DNA of 64,000 nt from Rallus limicola (lineage: Eukaryota > Chordata > Aves > Gruiformes > Rallidae): positions 52,019,762-52,083,761 of the forward strand of contig JAKCOZ010000005.1 of assembly GCA_022605955.1 (NCBI GenBank), read 5' to 3'. Positions 9,701 to 20,144 of the stretch are shown piece after piece (the stretch's first letter is position 1; the number at the start of each line of letters is the position of its first letter). The notes beneath the pieces are model-generated. The model saw only the letters and a program-made list of their open reading frames with translations, was not told the origin of the DNA and made no database searches. A program made the translations under genes and the position numbers.

Positions 9701-9909
9701 AAGGAGACAGAGTCCCAGTGGTGCACATGAAAAGTATATTAGGGAAGACAGTTTGGGTCATCCCTGCTTCAGGTAAAGGTAAACCTATGTCGGGAATTGT
9801 TTTTGCTCAAGGACCTGGTTCTACTTGGTGGGTAATGCAGAAGGATGGAGAAACTCGATGTGTACCTCAAAGGGATTTGATTTTAGGTGAGAATAGCCAA
9901 TGTAATTAA
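6715..9909 (+). CDS. pol: Pol polyprotein (protease-RT-RNase H-integrase), readthrough product, 1064 aa past the stop
   Basis: Replication enzymes of the provirus, all in one frame to the TAA at 9907. In order: aspartic protease with LVDTGAQ (Asp codon 6823); reverse transcriptase with the motif A aspartate in ATIDIANAFF, the LPQGW motif and YIDD (7648-7659); RNase H with TDGS (Asp 8578), Glu 8692, TDSW (Asp 8764) and Asp 8974; integrase with the HHCC zinc site (His 9055 and 9070, Cys 9157 and 9166) and a D,D-35-E core (Asp 9256, Asp 9433, Glu 9541). No frameshift or stop interrupts it. There is no ATG until 6790, which is within 11 codons of the protease active site, so expression by readthrough of the gag TAG is more likely than independent initiation. 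No dUTPase domain follows integrase, unlike mammalian ERV-L. It would be made as a Gag-Pol fusion and cut by its own protease. Confidence 0.93.
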   Translation, partial: RGPASSQVEERDNRVYWTVWIRWPGMSDPQEYKALVDTGAQCTIMPSNHVGTKPVSISGVTGGSQQLTVLEAEVSLTGKDWEKHPIVTGPEAPCILGIDYLRRGYFKDPKGYRWAFGIAALETEGTEQLRALPGLSDDPSVVGLLKVEEQQVPIATTTVHRRQYRTNRDSLIPIHKLIRQLENQGVISRTRSPFNSPIWPVRKSDGEWRLTVDYRGLNEVTPGMSAAVPDMLELQYELESKAAKWYATIDIANAFFSIPLAPECRPQFAFTWRGIQYTWNRLPQGWKHSPTICHGLIQTTLEKGEAPEHLQYIDDIIVWGNTAEEVFEKGKRIIQILLEAGFAIKQSKVKGPTREIQFLGIKWQDGRRQIPMDIINKIAAMSPPSNKKETQAFLGVIGFWRMHIPNYSLIVSPLYHVTRKKNDFQWGPEQQQAFEQIKREIVHAVALGPVRTGTDVKNVLYTAAGENGPTWSLWQKAQGETRGRPLGFWSRAYKGSEANYTPTEKEILAAYEGVRAASEVIGTEAQLLLAPRLPVLGWMFKGKVPSTHHATDATWSKWVALITQRARIGNPNRPGIVEVITDWPEGKDFGMSPEDEEVTRAEEAPPYNKLPENEKRYALFTDGSCRLVGRQRRWKAAVWSPTRQVAEATEGKGESSQFAEVKAIQLALDIAEREKWPMLYLYTDSWMVANALWGWLQQWKKNNWQRRGKPIWAADLWQDIATRLERLVVKVRHVDAHVSKSRAMEEHQNNHQVDKAARIEVAQVDLDWQHKGELFIARWAHDSSGHQGRDATYRWARDRGVDLTMDAIAQVIHECETCAAIKQAKRLKPLWYGGRWMKYKYGEAWQIDYITLPQTRHGKRYVLTMVEATTGWLETYPVPHATARNTILGLERQVLWRHGTPERIESDNGTHFRNALIDTWAKEHGIEWVYHIPYHAPASGKIERYNGLLKTTLKAMGGGTFKHWDTNLAKATWLVNSRGSTNRAGPAQSKFPCTVEGDRVPVVHMKSILGKTVWVIPASGKGKPMSGIVFAQGPGSTWWVMQKDGETRCVPQRDLILGENSQCN

Positions 9910-10011
9910 TAAGGTAGAAATTGTATTATAATAAGTGCTACATAACCCATTACAGTATATACATTATTACTTTAATTTCTGTATATATAATTGTTGTTGT
10001 GTGTTGTACCA

Positions 10012-10128
10012 ATGGAGTTACAGCCGGAAACATACACGTCAATGAAGGAAGACTGCCACGATGATGGGATCAAGACCTATCATCACAAGAACTTTTTCCT
10101 CTTCCCCTTTGAAAATGAACACTTTTGA
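10012..10128 (+). CDS. Small open frame of 38 codons downstream of pol (doubtful)
   Basis: ATG at 10012 to TGA at 10126-10128. The peptide starts MELQPETYTS and is rich in His, Asp, Lys and Phe, with no family I recognise and no hydrophobic segment. It lies where env would be. A spliced RNA would be needed to express it, and I see no clear splice signals. Chance is the default reading. Confidence 0.15.
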   Translation: MELQPETYTSMKEDCHDDGIKTYHHKNFFLFPFENEHF

Positions 10129-10393
10129 TTCACAGACCATGACCATGGACCATGTCAGATGCATTGGTCGAGAGCCCGAGATGCAGCATGCAACGATCCA
10201 ATGGTGCATACTGACACCATGAGAGACTGTTACAACGAATGAAGCCTGAAAGTCATGGACTAAATCATTTACTCAACAAAACTCAGAAGAATGATCCATA
10301 GACTAAGGGAATAATACAGATATGTGTGTCTGAAACATTGGTTGTACCCAAAAGAAATGGTTGGATCTGGTCATGACGTAAATGGTATGGAAT

Positions 10394-10403
10394 AAGGGGT
10401 GGA
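10394..10403 (+). promoter_or_regulatory. Polypurine tract
   Basis: AAGGGGTGGA lies three bases before the TG of the right LTR. Purine runs at this place prime plus-strand DNA synthesis. One T interrupts it. Confidence 0.7.
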
Positions 10404-10406
10404 TAA

Positions 10407-10994
10407 TGTCCTGGTTTCAGTCAGGATAGAGTTAATTTCATTTGTAGCAGCGGATGGAATGCTGTGTTTGGGAGTTAAAATGAAAACAGTGCTGATAACA
10501 CCCTGATGTTTTTAGTTGCAGTCAGACAGTCAATGCCAGGACAGGTGACCCAGATGGGCCAAAGAGAATATTCCATGCCAATTACGTCCTGCCCAGGAAA
10601 AAGGGGGGCTGATGGGAGGAAGAAGGGGCGGTTCCGGGACGCGAGCGGCCGGGACGCGAGGGTCTTGGGGGACGGTCGGGTTCCGGGACGGCTCTGGGTG
10701 GTACGGCCTGAGTTGTGTGGTTCGGTGAGAAACTGCATTGTGTATCAATATTTTCATATTCTTTTGCTCTATAGTCCTGTTAGCATTGTATATATTTTAT
10801 TTTTCTGTTATCTTAGTAAACTATCCTTATCCCAACCCACGGGCCTCTTAGTTTCTTGGTTTTGGAGTTATTTGCCCCTTCCTTTTCCCTTCCCTTGTTT
10901 CCCCCCTCCCCTTTTTCCCTTTTCTCCTGCTCTTTTACTTTAAGGAGCAGGCAGCTGCGTGGATCTCGGCCCAAGCCGGGGTGAAACCACGACA
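10407..10994 (+). repeat. 3' LTR of ERV-L type provirus
   Basis: Same 588-bp sequence as the left LTR, offset by 6279 bases. I found no difference when reading the two copies side by side. TG and CA ends are intact, and the right target-site copy follows immediately. It supplies the poly(A) signal for the proviral RNA and could also drive transcription rightwards, into the RTN1 intron and antisense to RTN1. Confidence 0.95.
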
Positions 10995-10999
10995 GTGTA
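10995..10999. repeat. Target-site duplication, right copy (GTGTA)
   Basis: GTGTA immediately after the CA end of the right LTR, matching 4123-4127 exactly. Confidence 0.9.
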
Positions 11000-11887
11000 G
11001 CATTTAAAAGAGATGGTAAACACTCTCCCACAATGCACCCAGCTAATTTTACAGTAGGGGGAAATGTATTCTTGCTCCCAGCTGGTGAGGAGCTCAGCCA
11101 GAGGAGTTGATGGCCTTCAGATTTTAACCTTGCTGGAATAATCCCAGTTTCATAACTAAGCGATATAGATGACAAATGTCTCAATTTGCAGATTAGAGAA
11201 AGGTCAACTCCAGCTTAATCTGCTTCTGTGACAGGTCAGGAGACAGAGTAGCTCATAAAGAGTGTGAAATTAATAAAAGCATTTAGTATATTGTGTACCC
11301 AATTTTCCATCCATGCAATCCAAGGAAAACAGAAAGGGGGGACCAAAAATCTCCTAAGCAATGCCTAAATATCTCCTTGGAAAAACTGAGATAGAAATGT
11401 AGTAGGGAAAAGTCATGAGGAATCAGATTTACCCTTCCCAAGGATAGGCCGGGGGCAGAGAAAACTTTTGGAACAGGCCTTTGCTAAATCCATGGCCCTC
11501 CTGAACTCAAAAAAACAGAGAAGAGACCTCAGTGAAGCTCCACTGGCTTATGGAGGCCAAGTATCTGTTTCTGCCAACCCACATGTCACCCTTGGTACTT
11601 ACAAGGCACAGCCAATGCAGGGGTGGCAGAGATGTTATGGATGTTACTGGTCTGACTGGAGAAACTCCAGCAGAAATTTTTGAAGGGAAAGAGAGCTGCA
11701 GTTTTGTGCAAAAAGATGTGGTAAATATCTGTGGTAAATATTTTTGCTTTATTTAAACCTCCTTTCAAAACACATTTAGGGCTTAACAATAGGTTTCATA
11801 TTTTGTTCAGGATACAAATAAGTGTTTTTTTCCACCCCACCCAATTAAGGGTTGCTGGAGTTTCTGACATTAGAAAATACTCTATTT

Positions 11888-11938
11888 TGTGCAGAAAAAT
11901 GGCACAGCATACTCTGTGCAGAAAAATGGCACAGCATA
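11888..11938. repeat. Tandem duplication, 27-bp unit
   Basis: TGTGCAGAAAAATGGCACAG occurs at 11888 and again at 11915, a period of 27 with near-perfect identity. Simple local duplication in intronic DNA. Confidence 0.85.
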
Positions 11939-14243
11939 TTATGTTTGGAGCAGACTGTGTTAGGTTACTTAGGAAATTAAGGCTCAGGAGCACAGCTTGA
12001 CTTCTGGAAAACTGCACTCAAGAATGAAATGCTATACCTTGTGGCTTCTATAAACCATCAGCAAAGCACAGTAGAGGTTTCTGGCAATACCTTCATCCCT
12101 CTGTCCTACAAATCTCTGTGTGTGGCTCCCATTCTCCACTTGACCTACAATCTCCACACAGTCCTCTATTCCAGGACCTTCTGATGAGTGTCCTCTTATT
12201 TCCCAAACCTACTACAGACCAGTTACCATCACAAGTAGGAGGCTGGCTGTCTTCTTAAATCCATTCACCCTTTGCAAACTGGATGGTAGAAAATGTCCAG
12301 CTTGTCCTTGGGCACATCTGCATCACCCAAGAACACAAACCATCACCACAGCAGCACAGTATTAACCCTCAGCTACTCAGTCCTGCTGAGAGGCTTATTT
12401 TGTCCAGACAAAATAACTGCAGGAGCTCAGCTCACAAGGCCAGGATAACACAGAACGTGGTGCTGCCCAGGATGGATGGACAGATGGCTCATCCGTACTG
12501 CACTGCTTGCTACTGTCTGGTATCAACTGCCTGTACATCTCACTAACATCCCTCTCACCACTTTCTCATTTTCTGTCTACCTGGAGATCCTGCTTCTGTT
12601 TCCATATCATCTGCAGCACTCACATCCACACTGCAGTGCTTCTGCTGGGGCCAGGCTCCCTGGGAATACCCACCTCACATCACACACTGCACTTCATCCT
12701 CTTATCACAGCATTTTCTGGAGGGAGTTACTCCTGAGCTAATCAAGGCCTGAGGAGTGCAAAGTCAGTGCTTGATGGTGAAAGGACAGTCTGCATTGAAC
12801 CATCTCATACACAGCACTTTTGGGGTCCAGCACACGCACTGAGCCCCCCTCATGCAAGCAGCTGCTAGCTGAGATGGATAATGGTGCTTCTTTTTTCTTT
12901 CCTGCTTTGCTAAAATGTTGTAACAACCCCATAATGAGCAGAACAGCAGGAGAAGTGCACAGGGCTCATGGAAATTCAACCAGAAAACAGACAGGTCGAC
13001 CCTCAGCAGGAGAAACATGGCAGCCCCAAAGACTTGCTCTCATCGCTTTTCTTTGACCCAAACCAGCCGGTCTGAGCTGGATCCCACGACTGCACAACAG
13101 GAGTAACCCTCAGAAAGAGCAGATTGATGGCCCAACACCTTTTCCTCTGGAGAAATGAAGAATTTCTCAAGCGTTAATCGGGTTTTCCACCCGTGAGCCA
13201 TAACACAGCCCGTGAGCAACACCAGCACTTGTGCCAGCACCTTGCCCTCCTTCAGTTACCACCACCCATCCGCACAAAATGCTACCGGCAGAGAGCCAGC
13301 TCCGAGAGGCAACAGCTGCTCATCTCTGAGTATGGGGAAAAGAGGGAGAAAGACATGCAAAAACACATCCACATGGGTCTTGAACATGTTAGTGCTGGGG
13401 ACTATGGGTGGTTGTCTCTATTTCAGTTGCCCAGTCAAATTTGCTGACAGAAAACTCATCAATGCACCTCCACATTTCTCCTTAGCTCCAGTCCAGCTTT
13501 TCCCTCCTATAAAATATGATAAAACACTCCACACCAGCATTTTCCTCCTTGAAACTAGCAGCAGCTTCACCAAATCTTTGCTTTATCTTGCTATAAAATA
13601 GAGCTTGCAGCTGGAGGGATCTCCCAGCTGTACTGCCAGGTGAGAATTTGGGACTCGTTCATTGGAAAGCTCAGACCTGATTGATCCTGATGGTTGGAAG
13701 TTTCTGCCAAATTCAGCCAATAATTGTAGCTAATACAAAAGCTTTTGTTGCAAAGGCTTGCACTTACTGCACAGTGGTTGTGGCAAACATGCACTGCAAT
13801 TTGTTTATGTTCAAACAGTGTCTTTTGTCAAAGCTGACTTCATAAAAATAGTAAATAGTTTCCAAAGTGAAGTGAAAGGAACTGGCAGGAAGAGAAACGA
13901 ACACCTGGGATTTAATAAAAACAATGTTTTGTTTATTTTTTGTTTTCCTGAGGAAACAAAAAAATTTCTTCTCAGGCTGACCTGCAGAAATACATATATT
14001 TTTAATTCATTAATTCAGTCTTTGATCCAGAAAGAGACAAGTGACTTAGAAGAGCAGCAAGACACACAGCTGGGCTTGAGAAGCAACCTTTGCTGGTGCA
14101 GAAGTGCCTTGAGGGCCAGCAGCCAACTTTTAAAATAGCCCTAATTACCTTTATGTTTATAATGGGATAACAGGAGGAAGTGGTGAGGAAGAGTTTGTAG
14201 CAGCACAGCAGAGTAAAAGGTGATAGAGCAGAGTCTTAGAAGT

Positions 14244-14400
14244 CGCAGAATCACAGAAAAATTCAGGTTGGATGGGACCTCTCAATTACTTCAGTCCAAC
14301 TCGGGTTGCTCAGTCTAGCTCGGGTTGCTCAGTGTGCTCCTGTGGCTGAACAGAGGGAATAATCTCTTCTCAACTCACTGGCTGTGCTGTTGCTAGTATA
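14244..14400 (-). mobile_element. CR1 LINE fragment, 3' end (reverse orientation)
   Basis: CAGAATCACAGAAAAATTCAGGTTGGATGGGACCTCT reads as the reverse complement of the CR1 3' end (tail, then the AGGTCCC...CCAACC block). The following part, through the GCTGAACAGAGGGAATAAT segment, resembles the upstream CR1 sequence as I remember it. A short internal duplication (CTCGGGTTGCTCAGT twice, near 14300-14330) is present. The left end of the element (14400 on this strand) is approximate. Confidence 0.7.
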
Positions 14401-17058
14401 GCTCGTAACCTAAGGATCACCAGAACTCAAGAACCTCTGCACATCACAAAACAATCGCACCAGGTCTTTGCAGTGTTGTACACACACATGTTTGCACGAA
14501 TCAATGCGTTACTTAGACTATGCTGGCAAAATTCTCATGAATTTTAATTAATAAAGTCCTACAAAATCCTAAGAAAGACCCTAAAAAGTTTTATATTTTA
14601 TGTCACATCCTTTCCTCAGACCCCCAAATACAAGGCTCTCAGCAGGTGGTGTTGCACCTGGAGGGGTCCCTGAAATGTGGAAGCATTTTGTGGTGCAAAG
14701 GGGATGTCCAACATTGTGGGAACATTGCTTGGTGATTCTGAATTGGAGCATCCTCAGGATATCTTCCAGAGGATAGGCTCCAGGTGGCAAATGGCAGAAC
14801 TCCTCCAAATTCCTCAGAAATCATGTTTTTGCCCCATTGGAAAATAACATTAATGATTAGTCCCACTCAAACCCCAGCATTTGAATTATCAAACTGCATG
14901 GAAGTTCTTCCCAGTCTTGCATACAAGGAAATGAAAAAATGCCCAGAGTTCAACCCCGCTTCACTGGCATGTCTTGCAAACCTAAGTTTAAGACCACTGA
15001 TTTATGAAAGAAAACCCAAACATTTGGCATGAAACCCATTCACTGCTAATTGTAGCTCTTCAAGGTTATATAAAATGGATATGTTCCATTGTAAGTGTGG
15101 AAGACAATGTTATCCCAAAGCCATGTAACAAAAATCTGAGGAGGCATTTAAAAAATGTAGTTTGTCCTCTGCTTACCAGAGTGGTTGATGGGGGGAAGTG
15201 TACGTTTGCAGCTGAAAACATTCAATTAAAAAATATTCAGCACAAGCCAATTTTCATACACTCTTTCTCTTCTTTGCCCCCTTTTATTTCTTTGAGCTTC
15301 TCCCTGCTCTGCAATATTGGGCAGGGCCCCAAATCTCTCAAGCAACAAACCTTTCACAACACAACTAGCAACAAGCAGAAACTAAGAGAGCTGGTTCCAG
15401 TCAGTGCTCAGCAATATTTTTCTGTGGTAGGAGATAAACTAAAATTTTCTAATCAGGCTGTCTGGACTTCCCTCTTCTAAATAAAATCCTTTCTATAGTA
15501 GGGGTGTAGCATTCTCAGATGCCAACAACTGGAAAAGGAGTTAGGTGTTGCCAGTACTTCAAAGTCTCAGTCCATTTAGGTTTAGTCAGCAAAGCACAGA
15601 ATATTAAGCTTAATTTAAACGTGCACAGAACCCTATTTTAAGCCTTTTTTTTCTGTAAATATTATCAAATATGAAAATTGGGTCTTCATATTTTACGAGA
15701 AAATACTGGTCCGATGAAAAGGGAAACAACCATCTGGCACTGCTCCTTCCAGATGTTTTCCAAAACATTCTCATTTTTTTTCTTCCCAAATGTGTGTTAT
15801 CTGCATGCTCAAAGGACTGTCACAATCCCTTCCTGTTTATCCATGCTCAGTATCAAATTTCCAACCCTATTATTTCTTTCCTTTTTTTCTTACTTAATCT
15901 GCCATTCCTTTGGCCAGTGACTGGAATCGACTCAATAAACAGTATTGTGTTGTTGGAAAGAATTTGCCTTTTATTATGTTTGTGGTTCAAGGGATTGTGG
16001 CTGGCTTGGCAGCAGGATTTGAAAGGACAGCTTCTTAATAATTTAAACCAATACACAGACCAAGGAATTTGGGAAATATTCATGCCACCAAGATGAATTT
16101 AGAAAATTCACTTCAATTGGGAGATAGTTTGGTGGAATCTCTACTGGGTAGAAAATAAGTGTGTTGTACCCGTGGAGTCACTATCCAAACAGAAAAATTC
16201 ACCTTTGTACCATGTGAAAAATACTTGTAACTTCAGGGATCAAGTAGGTCAGGTATTCTGGACTGCTGCAACTGTACTGACCTTTGCAGAGTGAAAAATT
16301 GAGATAATATTTCAATCCAGGCAGCTCATTGACTCTGTCTTACAGCAGCAGCAGCCTTTGCTGCTTAGCAGAAGGAAGATCACATATGTTGTGCTTTGTA
16401 TTTAAGAAACAGAGCTTTAAATCCAACGAAAAGGTGCTTCAGAGAAGGATCTTCTGAATCTGCTGAAGCTCAATGCCTTAATGAGCTCTTCAGGAAAGAG
16501 AAAATCTTTTTTCCCCAACCTCAATAAACAAACTTTTATTAAAAATTATTGCAACAACCAGTGTACCACCAATGATAAAACTACCAGTCTCTTCACACAT
16601 TAATCTTGTGTGGACCTTGACATTCCCCATTAATGCTGCATCCGGGATGAGTCCCAGAGACCGGCAGAAGATGTGGCATTGGAGCAGCTATATTGGAGCT
16701 GCAACACCCACTCTTGTTCTGAGTTGAGAATTAGAATTGCAGCCACACTAACACCCAGGAGAAACCTAAACATACAAGAAATGGAAAGAAAAAAAACCCC
16801 AAACCAAAAAACCAAAGCCCGAGCCTCCAACTTACAGCAGCTCTAAGCAAGCAATTGAATCAGCCTTTCCTGGAGCTGGTTCTGATTTCACCTAATAAAT
16901 TTTCCAAAGGACACATACAGTGCTGCCACCCAAATGTATCTCACAAGTGAAACAGTGTTATTTTACTTAATTTTGGTACAGAGGGGATGATATAAACATT
17001 TTTCAGTGGCTACTACATGTTGAAAGGATTTTGTATTAGCTAAATCTATATCTAGATT

Positions 17059-17950
17059 CCACCCTCAGCAAGTGCCGATGATACAAAGCTGGGAGGAGTG
17101 GCTGACACACAGGACACTGCACTGCCATTCAGAGAGACCTGGACAGGCTGGAGAGAAGGGCAGAGAGAAACCTTATGAGGTTTAACAAGAGCAAGTGGAG
17201 AGTCCGGCACCTGGGAAGGAACAACCGTTTGTATCAGTACAGGCTGGGGGTGACCTGCTGGAGAGGAGTTCTGTGGAGAAAGACCTGGGGGTCCTGGTTG
17301 ATGACAGGTTGGCTATGAGCCAGCAGTGTGCACTGGTGGCAAAGAAAGCCAATGGGATCCTGGGGTGCATCAGAAGGAGTGTAGCCAGCAGGTCACAGGA
17401 GGTGATCCTCCTCCTCTACTCTGCCCTGGTCAGGCCCCACCAGGAGTATTGTGTCCAGTTCTGGGCTCCTTGGTATAAAAAGGACAGGGATCTCCTGGAG
17501 AGAGTCCAGAGGAGGGCTACGAAGATGATTAAGGGCCTGGAGCATCTCCCCTGTGAGGAAAGGCTGAATAAGTTGGGACTGTTCAGCCTTGAAAAGAGAA
17601 GACTAAGGGGGGACCTAATTAAAGTCTATAATTATCTTAAGCAGGGGATGCAGGGGGAATCAGCCAGCCCCTTTTCAGTGTCTGTGGGGACAGGACAAGG
17701 GGCAATGGCCTCAAGTTGGAGCACAGGAAGTTCCACACCAACATGCGGGAGAACTTTCACACAGTGAGGGTGACAGAGCCCTGGGACAGGCTGCCCAGGG
17801 AGGTGGTGGAGTCTCCTTCTCTGGAGATATTCAAGACCTGTCTGGACACCTATCTGAGTGATATGTCCTAGGGAGCTGCTTTGGCAGGGGGGTTGGACCC
17901 GATGATCTCTCGAGGTCCCTTCCAACCCCTACAATTCTATGATTCTATGA
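17059..17950 (+). mobile_element. CR1 LINE, 5'-truncated, about 890 bp
   Basis: Starts at CACCCTCAGCAAGTGCCGATG and ends in the CR1 tail ATTCTATGATTCTATGA. An open frame from 17195 encodes the last part of the CR1 reverse transcriptase protein, recognisable from [25 protein letters not shown] and [11 protein letters not shown]. After about 17660 the frame is lost, so the copy is dead. The loss of the 5' part is typical of CR1 and no target duplication is expected. Confidence 0.9.
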
Positions 17951-18426
17951 TCTAATTTTCTTTCAATGCTGGAGAAAATATTTTGCAGGGCAAAGAAATG
18001 TTTGCCAAAGCCAATGACAAGCATGTGTTTATCAGCACCAAGGAAAAATAAGCACTGAAATTTGCACAATCAAGTGCCTATACTTGAAAGATGTTTGCTC
18101 ATTCCTCCAATCAAGGATCCTCGTTAAATAACCATGTGACTCATATAAGAGGCTGCACTTAAGCAGTGCAGCTCACATTTCAAATACCCATGTTCAGTCC
18201 ATAAATCACAAATATAAAAGGAATCATTTCCAAATCTGGTTCATGAGCTGGTCTGAGGAAACACTGTTTGGTCACTGATATTAAGGCAGCTGGGACGAGG
18301 TGCTACATTTCCTCATTCTTTGAGGAGGTCAGAAAATTCTCGTTAAAAGAATCGTCTGGAGAAAGTAAGTTCAGTTTTGGGTTTTTTTGTCCAACTAATG
18401 ATTTTTCCAGCAAATGTATTTTTCAT

Positions 18427-18672
18427 TTAGAAAGCTTTGAATCCAGATGTCAAGTATTTGACATTTGATTTTTTTCTCTCTGCTGTCATTCTTCTTGCTT
18501 TCACCACTTTGTCAGAGGGCAGTGGTGACTCTGCACACAACCAGTGGCACTGAATGATGCCGGTGATCCCAAGGACAAAGCAGACGCTGAACCAGCAGTC
18601 GTACAAAGGCATTGAAACCTCTCTCCAGAGAGGATACACCTCAACAACACACAGCTCTTTCACCCTTTCAGG
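18427..18672 (-). other. Unidentified open frame with a membrane-like segment (doubtful exon)
   Basis: On the minus strand a frame of about 80 codons follows a possible acceptor (CACCCTGACAG, first exon base 18672) and ends at TAA 18427-18429. It contains a hydrophobic segment of about 20 residues (FSVCFVLGITGIIQ) after YPLWREVSMPLYDCW, and a basic tail. It lies in the sense direction of RTN1 but does not resemble any RTN1 exon I know. The acceptor's pyrimidine tract is weak. It could be a rare alternative exon, an old retrocopy or chance. Confidence 0.2.
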
Positions 18673-19832
18673 CTGTCAGGGTGCATTTCCACGGCTCATG
18701 ACTACCCAGCTCAGCCAGCTCCCCCTGAAAGATGCTCCCACTGCCTCTTGCCCAGACTCCCAACATGATCCCATAGTCAGCTGTAATAAGATGGGCCCCA
18801 AGACTGACTGAGGAACCCCACCAGCTGCTCCCATGCTGCCTGAGCATCTTCCTTTCAGCGTAAACTGTCTGCTGTGGTAACACACAGCATGCCATGACTG
18901 TATTGCCCTCAACATTCTCCAGCTCAGCCAGCAATTTTCCATGTACTACTGGGTTTTACAATTCACTGAAACCCAGTCAGAAAACAATCTGTATCTTAAT
19001 GAAGTAAACTAGCAGGTTTATCTTCACAGTCTTACATTTATAAACCAATTACACCTGTTTCCCATTTTTCTTTTACCTTGATGTTCTTAACAATACTAAT
19101 TAGATCAAATTAATGTGCCTGTACTTGCTGTACCTATTTCCCTTTCCTACTTCCTTGGATGCAGGCACTAAACTGTTAATCTCCAACTGTCACTGCACAC
19201 TTCATCTTCAATAATTTGTCCCTGCCAAGACTACATTTATTAAAAATCCTTGTTGTTACTCTTTTATGCTGAAGATTGCTCTGTTTGTCCAACTGAAGCC
19301 ACTGAATGCTATGTTTGGGTTTGTCTGCAGGAGTCAAATCAGGGCTTTTCCTGCAAAACAAACAAAAAGCTGTTTTTCTTTTAAAAAATAAATTCTTATT
19401 ACCATAAGACACTGAAACACAATAAATCTCAGCCATTCCTGCTTTCCTGTGACTCATGGCTGGTCACTTTCAAAGGATAGTACAAGAAGCTGCTGGTTTG
19501 AACAGAACAGGGATCAAACTAAAATGGGAAGAGATTAACGTATCTCTTGATGCCATACCTCACCCCAGACTCCTCCACAAATAGGGCCAGAAAGGCTGAA
19601 AGGCATCACCTAGTTTCATCGCTGACCCCAGCAGCAGCACCACCTCTTACATCACCTGCACGATGTCCCCCTGCACAGCCCATACAGCTCTCCAGCAATG
19701 GACCTTCATCCAGCCCACTGCAACAACCTGTGCTTCTCTATCCTACATGTGTGCATTCTCTAAAGCTTCTTCCAAATGACTGATCTGAATCTCTTATATT
19801 GCAACTGAAGCCACATCCATTCCTGCTCACCA

Positions 19833-19909
19833 TGGACCTTGGACATGGGGGTCAGACTAGATGACCTTTAAAGGTCCTTTCCAACTCAACATATTCTATG
19901 ATTCTATGA
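19833..19909 (+). mobile_element. CR1 LINE 3'-end fragment
   Basis: TGGACCTTGGACATGGGGGTCAGACTAGATGACC through AGGTCCTTTCCAACTCAACATATTCTATGATTCTATGA is the last about 77 bases of a CR1 copy, including the tail. Nothing of the coding part is left on this side. Confidence 0.85.
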
Positions 19910-19922
19910 CCTTGAGATCGGG

Positions 19923-20144
19923 TTAACTCAGGCTCTTTGCTTGGGCTTTCCTGTACTTCCTGGTCTTGTTCTGTCCCCCAGCAATTCTCTTCTTTAGCTC
20001 CAACAATCTCCTCTTCTTAATCATGTTTCTGAGACATCTGATGACCCTGGTTGCTCTCCTCCAGACGTTCTGCATTACTCCTGAAGTCTTGTGCTCCAGG
20101 CTGGACACCATGCTCCTCCCCAGATCATTTGCTGCAGAATGCAC
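19923..20144 (-). mobile_element. Possible degraded CR1 coding relic (reverse orientation)
   Basis: A minus-strand frame contains SLEHKTSGVMQNVWRRATRV followed by a LLELKK run, which loosely follows the CR1 pattern in which an [15 protein letters not shown] stretch precedes the [14 protein letters not shown] stretch. It would be much older than its neighbour at 19833. The match is weak and could be coincidence. Confidence 0.3.

Larger units (their letters stand above)
9910..10406 (+). other. Proviral 3' region without env
   Basis: Only 497 bases separate the pol stop from the right LTR, too short for an envelope gene, and no frame in it is long. The longest ATG frame I find is 38 codons (10012-10128). 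An env-less organisation is typical of ERV-L, which moves within cells of the host lineage. The segment ends in the polypurine tract. Confidence 0.85.
4128..10994 (+). mobile_element. Complete env-less ERV-L (class III) provirus, 6867 bp
   Basis: Left LTR, lysine primer site, gag, in-frame stop, pol, short env-less tail, polypurine tract, right LTR, all flanked by a GTGTA duplication. Identical LTRs and open reading frames mean that it inserted recently. It lies in RTN1 intron 1 in the antisense direction, the orientation that disturbs the host transcript least. Family assignment rests on the LTR start, the foamy-like lack of zinc knuckles, the lack of env and the Pol motifs. A database family name cannot be given from sequence reading alone. 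Confidence 0.93.

Noticed and set aside
15004..15480. 158-codon plus-strand frame
   Set aside because: No family, low-complexity Ser/Phe stretches, AT-rich intronic context, no splice flanks.
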